From Methanobacteriaceae archaeon (GTDB lineage Archaea > Methanobacteriota > Methanobacteria > Methanobacteriales > Methanobacteriaceae): a stretch of DNA of 14,817 bases. Below, in pieces: positions 1-5,593 of the stretch. Position 1 is the first letter of the stretch. Each line of letters begins with the position of its first letter. Below the pieces are notes generated by a model, which had not been told where the DNA came from, did no database searches, and saw only the letters and a program-made list of their open reading frames with translations. The position numbers and the translations under genes are program-made. Location: NCBI GenBank assembly GCA_030693105.1, contig JAUYBK010000069.1, forward strand, positions 1 to 14,817, given 5' to 3'.

Positions 1-233
1 GAGTAGGAGACTGTTGGGCTAACAGTGAATACCTATACAATCAACTAGTATCTTCTGGCCAAAACGCAAGAATATTACAGTATGCATCCAGCATGTCATC
101 AAGACATCGCTCTGTTCAAGTTTACCAAAACAGTGCTTGGGTAAACTACGATTACAAAGGTAACGGATACTCCTGGGGATACTCTGCAACATCCGGCGTC
201 AGTAAGGGTAGAGTAATAAAATCCTCAATATAA
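1..233 (+). CDS. C-terminal end of a transglutaminase-like cysteine peptidase (partial)
   Basis: The frame beginning at base 3 is open from the window edge to a TAA at 231-233, giving the last 76 residues of a protein whose start is outside the window. It contains GDCW (Cys at visible residue 4), SSRHRSVQVY (His at 35) and WVNYDY (Asp at 50). This Cys-His-Asp order and spacing is typical of the transglutaminase-like papain fold, including the pseudomurein endoisopeptidases of methanogens. In Methanobacteriales such domains commonly sit at the C-terminus of large secreted or surface proteins carrying pseudomurein-binding or adhesin-like repeats; that part is not visible here. It could cleave or remodel pseudomurein cross-links or process a surface protein. 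The catalytic residues and reading frame are seen directly; the substrate is inference. The short tail after the Asp argues for a natural C-terminus. Confidence 0.7.
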   Translation, partial: VGDCWANSEYLYNQLVSSGQNARILQYASSMSSRHRSVQVYQNSAWVNYDYKGNGYSWGYSATSGVSKGRVIKSSI

Positions 234-257
234 ATCCAGCGTAGATCTAAAAACCTA

Positions 258-271
258 CCAACCACGGTTGG
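258..271. repeat. Perfect inverted repeat CCAACC-AC-GGTTGG
   Basis: Two 6-bp arms (258-263 and 266-271) flank a 2-bp centre, and a further CCAACC copy follows at 278-283, so GGTTGG could pair with either. It lies 25 bp after the stop codon of the peptidase gene. It could be a transcript-end hairpin or a protein-binding site. No T-run follows directly, so a terminator role is weakly supported. Confidence 0.35.
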
Positions 272-399
272 CAAAATCCAACCTTATATTTTCAATAGAT
301 AAGGATATTTGAAGTTAATAAAGACTTTTCCTATTTGTGTTTTGGGGGATAGTATCTTAAAATACAAAAATTCCTTTATTTAATTAAATAATCATCAGA

Positions 400-480
400 T
401 TAGTTTTTATGAGGATCAATAATTTTTGTATTTTTTGAGTTCTTTTCAAACAGTTCCTTTACTATTTCTTCTAATTTCAT
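400..480 (-). CDS. Possible 26-residue small protein
   Basis: An ATG at 478-480 on the minus strand opens a frame of 26 codons ending in TAA at 400-402. It encodes a lysine-rich, amphipathic-looking peptide that starts MKLEEIVKELF and ends IIDPHKN. An in-frame stop lies two codons before the ATG, so this is not the tail of a longer frame. No good ribosome binding site precedes it, and no family is recognised. The composition resembles a short helix followed by a tail, but a frame this short in AT-rich DNA may be chance. Confidence 0.15.
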   Translation of the reverse strand: MKLEEIVKELFEKNSKNTKIIDPHKN

Positions 481-659
481 AATTTAGCCCGGTCTAGTTA
501 ATTCTATAGATGTTTCTGGTGGATTCCCTGATGTCTCGCAGGATGAAAAAGCCTTTTATACATTTATAATCAGAAATACTAATATGAATTTTCTAGTTTA
601 GATTTTTTTATGGCGCTGTGTTGTGCCGAAATTAAATTTAATGAAAGGGGAGTATTAGA

Positions 660-1244
660 ATGAAGATACTGGGAATATCCGGAAGTCCTAGAAAACAGGC
701 CACTGAATATGTATTGCAGGAATCCCTATACATGATGGAAGAGAGAGGTTTTGATACCGAATTTTTCTCGGTACGTGGGAAAAATATAGGGCCCTGCCGC
801 AACTGTGATTACTGTTTAAAGAAAAAAGAGTGCATCCTAAAAGACGACATGTACGAAGTTTATCCACTAATCCAGGAAGCAGAAGGTATTATATTGGCCA
901 CTCCTATTTACAATGGAGGGCTCAGTGCCCAGTTAAAGGCCGTTATGGATCGCTGCCGAGCTCTGGGGGCTGTTGATTTTAACTTTTTACAATACAAAGT
1001 AGGAATGGGCATCACTGTTGGTGGAGACCGAATTGGAGGGCAGGAACTGGCCATGCAACAGATAATAACGTATTACGTCCTCAACGGCGCCATTCCTGTA
1101 GGTGGAGGTGCCTTTGGAGCCAACTTAGGTGCGAATTTCTGGTCTCGGGACAGTTTAGAAGGAGTAAAAAAAGATGAAGAAGGTTTTAGGAGTCTTCGTA
1201 AGACCATTAAACGCTTTGAAAGTTTCCTAGAAAAGTATGGGTAA
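660..1244 (+). CDS. Iron-sulfur flavoprotein (Isf family, NADPH-dependent FMN reductase-like)
   Basis: This 194-residue protein has a flavodoxin-like fold. The N-terminal GISGSPRK loop (residues 5-12) binds the FMN phosphate, and TPIYNGGLSAQLKAVMDR (about 81-98) forms the second flavin-contact segment. Between them lies a compact cysteine motif, C46-x2-C49-x2-C52-x5-C58, which in the archaeal Isf family holds a [4Fe-4S] cluster next to the FMN. Such proteins are cytoplasmic electron carriers that accept electrons from ferredoxin and can reduce O2 or H2O2; no specific substrate can be read from the sequence. The start is supported by GGGGAG at 647-652. It is the first gene of a plus-strand redox block, but a 162-bp gap to the ferredoxin gene suggests separate transcription. 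A plain NADPH-dependent FMN reductase is the alternative, but the four-cysteine motif favours Isf. Confidence 0.85.
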   Translation: MKILGISGSPRKQATEYVLQESLYMMEERGFDTEFFSVRGKNIGPCRNCDYCLKKKECILKDDMYEVYPLIQEAEGIILATPIYNGGLSAQLKAVMDRCRALGAVDFNFLQYKVGMGITVGGDRIGGQELAMQQIITYYVLNGAIPVGGGAFGANLGANFWSRDSLEGVKKDEEGFRSLRKTIKRFESFLEKYG

Positions 1245-1273
1245 GGTTAAGAAGTTTCATGATCATTAATTAG

Positions 1274-1306
1274 AAGTTATAAGTTACAAGTTATAATTTA
1301 TAACTT
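1274..1306. repeat. AAGTTAY direct repeats with inverted copy
   Basis: Three heptamers lie end to end (AAGTTAT 1274-1280, AAGTTAC 1281-1287, AAGTTAT 1288-1294). They are followed by an inverted ATAACTT at 1300-1306, so 1288-1295 and 1299-1306 form an 8-bp inverted repeat with a 3-bp centre. A weaker pair of AGTTAT units follows at 1382-1393, next to the ferredoxin ribosome binding site. The same heptamer builds the palindromes around the parA operon (9763-9798 and 10988-11003). Confidence 0.6.
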
Positions 1307-1406
1307 AGATGTTATACTTAAATAGCAATTTTAAAGGTCTAATTTAGAATAATAAGAAATATAATTAAAAATTCTAAAATTAGTTATAGTTATAAGGAAG
1401 ATTACA

Positions 1407-1625
1407 ATGAGAATAGAAGTTGACCTCGAGAAGTGCACTGGCTGCGGAATCTGCAAGGAAGAGTGTCCCAAAGGGGCCAAAATATGGAACGTGGGAAAAA
1501 AGGCCATGGTCACCAACCTGCGTTACTGCCATGTGTGCACCATTTGTGCTTCTAAATGTCCGGAAGAGGCCATAAGGGTGATAAGAGATGAACCGCCAGA
1601 AGAAAATGAGGAGAAAGACCTCTGA
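1407..1625 (+). CDS. 2[4Fe-4S] ferredoxin
   Basis: This 72-residue polypeptide has two classic cluster-binding motifs: C10-x2-C13-x2-C16-x3-C20-P and C41-x2-C44-x2-C47-x3-C51-P. Each set of three cysteines plus the remote CP of the other set ligates one [4Fe-4S] cluster, giving a small low-potential cytoplasmic electron carrier. The acidic tail (DEPPEENEEKDL) is unusually charged. AAGGAAG at 1393-1399 is the ribosome binding site, eight bases before the ATG. The last 38 bases overlap the start of hisB in another frame, so the two genes should share a transcript. A neighbouring iron-sulfur flavoprotein and flavodoxin are plausible redox partners. The partner enzyme cannot be named from sequence; ferredoxins in methanogens serve, among others, formylmethanofuran dehydrogenase and heterodisulfide reductase. 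Confidence 0.92.
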   Translation: MRIEVDLEKCTGCGICKEECPKGAKIWNVGKKAMVTNLRYCHVCTICASKCPEEAIRVIRDEPPEENEEKDL

Positions 1626-2166
1626 GACTGACATAAAACTTAATTTGAATCTTGATGGGAAAGGAATATATCAAATAGATACGGGTATTGAATTTTTTAA
1701 CCATATGCTAAATTCCTTCTCCCGTCACGGGCTATTCGACCTGGACTTAGAGGTACAGGGAGACTTAGAAGTCGATGACCACCACACTGTGGAAGACGTG
1801 GGGATAACCCTGGGTGAAGCTTTTAAAGAAGCCTTGGGAGATAAGAAAGGAATAAGAAGAGTATCACACTCTCTGGTCCCTATGGACGAAGCCCTGGCCC
1901 TGGTGGTGGTGGATATAAGTGGTAGAAGCTACGCAGCCCTGGATATGAAATTTAAAACCGAAAAAGTGGGAGATTTGAGCACGGAAAACGTTGCCCACTT
2001 CGTTGAATCTTTTGCCCACGCCGCCCAGATAAACCTGCACGCCCGTGTGGAAGGAGATAACGACCACCACCAGATTGAAGCTTTGTTTAAATCCCTAGCC
2101 CGTGCCTTGAAAGATGCCACCCAAGTGGAGCATAACTTAATTCCCAGCACCAAAGGTGTCTTATAA
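1588..2166 (+). CDS. hisB: Imidazoleglycerol-phosphate dehydratase
   Basis: This 192-residue enzyme catalyses the Mn-dependent dehydration of imidazole-glycerol phosphate to imidazole-acetol phosphate in histidine synthesis. It shows both halves of the duplicated family fold, with metal-binding DDHHTVED (H65, H66, E69) and NDHHQIEALFKSLARAL (H160, H161, E164), plus the family ending IPSTKG. Asn38 replaces the usual Asp in the conserved FF(D)HML segment (here FFNHML), a small departure. The ATG at 1588 is chosen because a near-perfect anti-Shine-Dalgarno match, GGGTGAT (1576-1582), lies five bases upstream. An internal ATG at 1606 would give a start closer to that of many homologues but lacks a site. 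The gene begins inside the ferredoxin gene, indicating translational coupling. It is the single-domain form without the phosphatase found in enterobacterial HisB. No other his gene is in the window. Confidence 0.95.
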   Translation: MNRQKKMRRKTSETDIKLNLNLDGKGIYQIDTGIEFFNHMLNSFSRHGLFDLDLEVQGDLEVDDHHTVEDVGITLGEAFKEALGDKKGIRRVSHSLVPMDEALALVVVDISGRSYAALDMKFKTEKVGDLSTENVAHFVESFAHAAQINLHARVEGDNDHHQIEALFKSLARALKDATQVEHNLIPSTKGVL

Positions 2167-2172
2167 TTCGGA

Positions 2173-2180
2173 TTTTTTTT
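2173..2180 (+). terminator. T8 tract just after hisB
   Basis: Eight consecutive T residues begin seven bases after the hisB stop codon. Archaeal RNA polymerase terminates at oligo-T tracts, so this could end part of the ferredoxin-hisB transcript. The flavodoxin start codon lies only 30 bp farther on, so some read-through is likely. There is no stem-loop. Confidence 0.35.
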
Positions 2181-2210
2181 CCATGTCAGAAGATAGCGGA
2201 GTTTGATAAG

Positions 2211-2681
2211 ATGAAAACCCTAATAGCTTGTTACTCCTATTCTGGGAACACCATGGTGGCTGCCCAAAGAATACATGAAAATATAGATGCCGATTTGACC
2301 CGGATCGATCCTGTAAAAGACCGTTGGAACGTTATAAAAGCAGTACACGCATTTTTAGAGAAAAAATGGCCTATAAAAGAGTGCATCACCGACCTGGCAG
2401 ATTATGACTGTCTTTTAATATGCTGCCCCATATGGGCTGGCCGTACTCCTCCCGGCGTGAACCAGTACCTCCATGAACTTGAAAATGTGAGGGGTAAAAA
2501 GCTGGCCATCCTGGTCACCATGAGTAGTGATGGAAACCAAATCGCCACCACCCAGATCAAGACTGCCTTGGAAGTTCAGGGCATGGAATGGGTGGGGCAG
2601 TTAAAGATCAAAGGTAGCGACCAGGAACGTGGAAGCTGGCAGCCTAAGCTGGAGGAGTTTGCCCAGTATTTTATGGAATAG
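2211..2681 (+). CDS. Small flavodoxin family protein
   Basis: The 156-residue product has a flavodoxin fold. YSYSGNTMVAA (residues 8-18) is the FMN phosphate-binding loop (S9-x-S11-G12-N13-T14), and CCPIWAGRTPPGVNQYL (about 71-87) supplies the aromatic flavin contact (W75) and the 60s-type loop. Residues 95-115 form the next strand and loop. Flavodoxins carry one or two electrons and can replace ferredoxin; this subfamily (flavodoxin_4-like) is often annotated only as flavodoxin, and its partner is unknown. The start is supported by GCGGAG about nine bases upstream. It lies 44 bp after hisB on the same strand, so it may be part of that transcript, although a T8 tract lies between. Together with the Isf and ferredoxin genes it makes a local cluster of three electron carriers. 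Confidence 0.85.
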   Translation: MKTLIACYSYSGNTMVAAQRIHENIDADLTRIDPVKDRWNVIKAVHAFLEKKWPIKECITDLADYDCLLICCPIWAGRTPPGVNQYLHELENVRGKKLAILVTMSSDGNQIATTQIKTALEVQGMEWVGQLKIKGSDQERGSWQPKLEEFAQYFME

Positions 2682-2718
2682 CCAACAGGAAAAAGTGGGG
2701 TTATAGGTTCAAATGAGG

Positions 2719-3922
2719 TTAAATCTCATAGAAGTAATGGAATATTCTTCCCAGATCAACTCCAGAAACCTTAAAGTCCTTCATATTATTATAGATATTT
2801 GTTTCAGCTTCTCTAATAGGATCGGAGGTCACTCCATATTGTATGGATAATTTAGCTTCAATATATGCCGAAAGCTGGTCAAACCCTTTTATTAATTCCC
2901 CATCCATAGGAGAATACTGATTTTGGTTATATTTTTTATTCATATCCTGGAATGATATCCCGGCGTTTATCTCACCATTTTCTTTTATTTTGTTTAAAAA
3001 CTCGCCGTGGGTAAAGTAGATCATCTCTTCGTGCCATGTTTTTGGCAAAAGAGGTAAAAGTTCTGCCTTCATCTGATAATCCTCATAGTCCTTGATTATA
3101 TCCTCCAATCCGACTACAGAACGCTTTATAGGAGAAATGATATCCTTAGTTAGAATTTCTGGAATGTCGTGAAAAAGTCCGGCGAAGAAATTGTTGTAGA
3201 GTCTTTTGGTGCAGGGTTCAATTCCCATCTCCAGAGTACCCAGATAAGAAGTGGCTGCCACAATTAACAGGTGGCCCAAGAAAGATGTTTCGGGGATGCG
3301 AGGAGTATGAGCCCATTTTTTCTGGAAACGGAGCTGTCCACAGAGGTCAATGAAACCAAAGGACTTTTTGCCCAGGAGGATCTCTGCATCCCAATGAGGT
3401 CGTAGTGGTCCTCGATCTGGTTTTCAATACTTTCTTTGGTCTTTTCTATGCCGTATATAAAGGGGGCTACGTTGTAGATTATCTTAAACTCCCAGTTGGT
3501 GGCCAGGTAATGGGCAGCACGGAGTATTCGGCGCTCTATGGTATTTTCAGGATGGATGAAGTAATTTTGAAATCTGGTTTTAAAGTCATCATCTCCCAGG
3601 CCGTTCAAGTCCGAGTTTAAATCATGTAAAACATGATTATTAAGCTCTTCACCCTTTTCGGCCATCATCTGATGGAACACCGGAGATTTTATATCGGTAA
3701 GCACCAAACGGTGCAAAAATTCGAATAGGCCCCCTTCTATAAGTTTTATCCAGTCTATATTTCCCGGGCCTAATTTTCTTCTTCGAACTTGGCTATTACG
3801 TAGGCAATGACCATTTTTTGGGCCTGTTTATCCAGTTCGTTGAGTTCAACCAGGCGTATGTGGTCGTTCCAGCGCTGCATGCTGGCTGCGTCGTAGAAAC
3901 GTTCTATGAGATTTTCAATCAG
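2719..3922 (-). pseudogene. HD-domain hydrolase (YfbR/HDDC2-like), frameshifted
   Basis: Three reading frames on the minus strand together encode one HD protein. The N-terminal part (from 3922) reads ENLIERFYDAASMQRWNDH and runs into a stop just after an A-rich stretch (about 3772-3784). The next frame resumes with GNIDWIKLIEGGLFEFLHR and carries RAAHYLATNWEF. Near 3380-3392 the frame shifts again, to the part with FLGHLLIVAATSYLG, the metal-binding AGLFHDIPEILTKDI and the distal Asp in FDQLSAYIEA. Adding one base at each point gives an unbroken product of 401 residues, with all HD ligands (H, HD, D) kept. The family includes nucleotide 5'-phosphohydrolases; the substrate here is unknown. At the start position there is CTG, six bases after GGGGGAG, and no ATG/GTG/TTG in frame. 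Both indels and a start-codon change suggest a young pseudogene, but sequencing error is possible because the rest is so well preserved. Confidence 0.8.
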
Positions 3923-3928
3923 ATTATT

Positions 3929-3935
3929 CTCCCCC
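3929..3935 (-). promoter_or_regulatory. Ribosome binding site GGGGGAG of the HD gene
   Basis: This strong site is followed after six bases by CTG at 3920-3922, in frame with the HD protein N-terminus and preceded by an in-frame TAG. It fixes the ancestral start at this codon, implying either a non-standard CTG start or an ATG-to-CTG change. TATA-like TTTATAAA lies upstream on the minus strand at about 4006-4013. Confidence 0.5.
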
Positions 3936-4068
3936 TATTTAATAATTTATCTGATAAGATAGAGTTACCCCCTTGCTATTATAATGTCATTAGATCTTTG
4001 GTTAAGCTTTATAAATAACCAGAAAGCAGAATGTATGCAACAAGAAAGGGATCAGAAGATTCAAGAAT

Positions 4069-4104
4069 TAAAATAAAAAAATAAAAAGCGAATAAATCGC
4101 TTTT
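4069..4104 (-). terminator. Stem-loop and T-rich terminator of mtd
   Basis: An 8-bp perfect inverted repeat (4084-4091 and 4097-4104, arms AAAAGCGA / TCGCTTTT, 5-base loop) overlaps the last two bases of the mtd stop codon. On the minus strand it is followed by a T-rich tract down to about 4069. This is a strong intrinsic-terminator shape suited to a highly expressed gene. Confidence 0.7.
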
Positions 4105-4933
4105 ATTGTGGTTTGTCCATTAAAGCTGTTTTGGAAAGAGTTTGGCCTTGTGCACCGTGGGGGTTACGTAAGACGGTGTCATTGGATTTTTCAATTTCTC
4201 GAGCTTCAGCGGCCAGTTTAGCAGCGACAGCGATCATTTCGTGGGCTGCAGCAACGATTGGTATGTATTTTTCAGCGTCTTGGACCATGAAGCATCCTTT
4301 AACGTCCACATCAGCTACTTTGGTAGCAATTTCGTAGGCAGCGTAAGCTTTGGCTTTTGCGTATGGGTTAGCGAATCCTGCTGTGGCTACGGCTTTATCA
4401 GCGCTTACAACCACTTTAGGTAGTTCGATTTCATTTCCAGCTTCAACAGCAGCAATGACAGCGTCCAGGGTTTCCTGTACCACTCGGTAGGCACCGGTGG
4501 CTGCCAGTACTTTGACTACGTCAGCGTTGAATGATGCCATTTCAGTAGGGTCTAAAAATTCTCTTCGGGCTCCGATCATAGGGTCGCCTTGAACAATGAT
4601 ATATCCTAATCCTTGTTCATCCATTTCGTCTTTGGACCTCATTCCTGGGCCGTCTCCGACGATTATGGCTGGAACATCCATGGCAGATAAGAGTTCACGG
4701 GCCTTAGCTGGTCCGGGTGCTCCGGGGTTGGGACTAATGAATACTACAAAGTCAGGGTCGAACTGTGCTATTTTGGGCACTGCATCTTCGATCTGTTCGG
4801 GGTTCATCTTTGCGCCTGAACCCACGCCTCTTACATCTATATTAGGTCGGTCTGCTCGTTCATCGAGTACTAAGTCGATTACAGGAGAGGTACCTAAATT
4901 ACCGCATTTAATAACTCCAATTTTTACAACCAT
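4103..4933 (-). CDS. mtd: F420-dependent methylene-tetrahydromethanopterin dehydrogenase
   Basis: This 276-residue enzyme reversibly reduces methenyl-H4MPT to methylene-H4MPT with F420H2, a core step of CO2-to-methane reduction; it is a soluble cytoplasmic oligomer. The family-specific N-terminus MVVKIGVIKCGNLGTSPVI, the FISPNPGAPGPAKARE segment and the C-terminal LRNPHGAQGQTLSKTAL mark it clearly. The frame is open up to an ATG at 4981, but the conserved N-terminus, the GGTGAT site at 4937-4942 and the predicted transcription start near 4977 all point to the ATG at 4933. The length matches the usual 276 residues. It is transcribed alone: TATA box at 5000-5007, terminator hairpin at the stop codon. 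One small departure is DVRGVGSG, where many homologues have a hydrophobic residue for the first Gly. Mtd is typical of hydrogenotrophic methanogens. Confidence 0.98.
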   Translation of the reverse strand: MVVKIGVIKCGNLGTSPVIDLVLDERADRPNIDVRGVGSGAKMNPEQIEDAVPKIAQFDPDFVVFISPNPGAPGPAKARELLSAMDVPAIIVGDGPGMRSKDEMDEQGLGYIIVQGDPMIGARREFLDPTEMASFNADVVKVLAATGAYRVVQETLDAVIAAVEAGNEIELPKVVVSADKAVATAGFANPYAKAKAYAAYEIATKVADVDVKGCFMVQDAEKYIPIVAAAHEMIAVAAKLAAEAREIEKSNDTVLRNPHGAQGQTLSKTALMDKPQ

Positions 4934-4936
4934 TTT

Positions 4937-4942
4937 ATCACC
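4937..4942 (-). promoter_or_regulatory. Ribosome binding site GGTGAT setting the mtd start
   Basis: GGTGAT lies three bases before the ATG at 4933, a perfect match to the 16S rRNA tail. No comparable site precedes the in-frame ATG at 4981. It supports the shorter, family-length Mtd. Confidence 0.7.
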
Positions 4943-4999
4943 GGTGATGCTATTTTGATGATCTAATAAGTATTTTTTCATTTAATTTTTTCAAAAAGG

Positions 5000-5007
5000 T
5001 ATTTATA
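5000..5007 (-). promoter_or_regulatory. TATA box of mtd
   Basis: TATAAATA on the minus strand sits in a locally GC-richer context (GGGG upstream, ACC downstream) within AT-rich DNA. Transcription should start about 25 bases downstream, near 4977, giving a leader of some 40 nt with the GGTGAT site. Confidence 0.65.
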
Positions 5008-5230
5008 CCCCTACATGCCCAATTTTAAGGTTTTTAGAAAGTCTAGATAAGACTTAGAATATTAATATAATTGTTTTTTAATTTATATCTAAATTTAAAA
5101 GAATATTTTAATATTATAACTGGTTTTAACATGAATTATGAATAAACATTAGTTATATCAAAGTTAAAATTAAAAGCTTTCTTTTTTTTTGAAGATATTT
5201 TTATAACTATGAACATAGGGGTCTGTGCCT

Positions 5231-5248
5231 TGGTGTAGTTAGACACCA
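5231..5248. repeat. Hairpin TGGTGT-AGTTAG-ACACCA
   Basis: Perfect 6-bp arms flank a 6-base loop, standing out by GC content from its surroundings. It looks superficially like a tRNA D-arm/A-box, but no T-arm or acceptor stem follows. TATA-like TTTTATAAC lies about 25 bp upstream at 5200-5208, so a short plus-strand RNA is possible but unproven. Confidence 0.3.
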
Positions 5249-5480
5249 TTTCAAGAGTTTATATGCAGATGGTAATAAATCTTTTCAGAGTGGTGATTTT
5301 AAATTTTAAAGATTATTATTTATTAATAATAGTTTTAAACCTTTAAAAACAATTCTATCAGTTTTTTAGCCTGATTGCGTTACTAAATTTTTTGTATTTT
5401 TTAAAATTTAATATTAAATTAAGTATTATTGTATTATATGGCTTTAATTAATTAAAAAATGGATTTAAGAATATTTTTCA

Positions 5481-5534
5481 TTCTACAGTAGAAATAAAGA
5501 GTAGTATAACAAAATTAACTTTGTCTACCGTAGA
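5481..5534. repeat. Pair of TCTACNGTAGA palindromes 42 bp apart
   Basis: TTCTACAGTAGAA (5481-5493) and TCTACCGTAGA (5524-5534) share the same 5-bp arms around one variable central base. Their centres (5487 and 5529) are 42 bp apart, four helical turns, which would place two dimeric regulators on one DNA face. They lie just beyond the stop of the membrane-protein gene and far upstream of mtd. No other copy was seen in the window. Confidence 0.5.
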
Positions 5535-5593
5535 AAAATTAACCCTTTTAAAAAGCTAAAATGAAAAAATAAAGAATCTTAATTCATGCATAA

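Larger units (their letters stand above)
234..659. other. AT-rich intergenic region upstream of the iron-sulfur flavoprotein gene
   Basis: This stretch of about 425 bp has no convincing gene. It holds the CCAACC-AC-GGTTGG inverted repeat listed separately, a very short minus-strand reading frame (400-480), and TATA-like sequence around 554-570 (TTTATACATTTATAAT) that could drive the gene at 660. The downstream gene has a good ribosome binding site, GGGGAG at 647-652, seven bases before its ATG. Nothing else was recognised. Confidence 0.5.
5008..5593. other. Long AT-rich gene-free region upstream of mtd
   Basis: There is no reading frame of credible length on either strand in about 590 bp. 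Visible items are a hairpin TGGTGT-AGTTAG-ACACCA (5231-5248) and two TCTACNGTAGA palindromes (5481-5534). The rest is runs of A and T, including T10 near 5182-5191. It could carry mtd control sites, the 3' end of the membrane-protein transcript, or an unrecognised small RNA. Confidence 0.5.

Noticed and set aside
3264..3716. Two separate genes in the HD region instead of one broken gene
   Set aside because: The segments give one continuous HD-family sequence when single bases are restored, and the tail of the middle frame (from about 3384 down) is nonsense overlapping good sequence in the next frame.
4934..4981. N-terminal 16-residue extension of Mtd from the ATG at 4981
   Set aside because: The family starts at MVVKIG; GGTGAT lies just before that ATG, and the predicted transcription start falls at about 4977, after the upstream ATG.
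5221..5300. tRNA-like D-arm (TGGTGTAGTTAGACACCA) suggesting a tRNA gene or remnant
   Set aside because: There is no T-arm with GTTCNA, no matching acceptor stem and no anticodon stem at the right distance; kept only as a hairpin.
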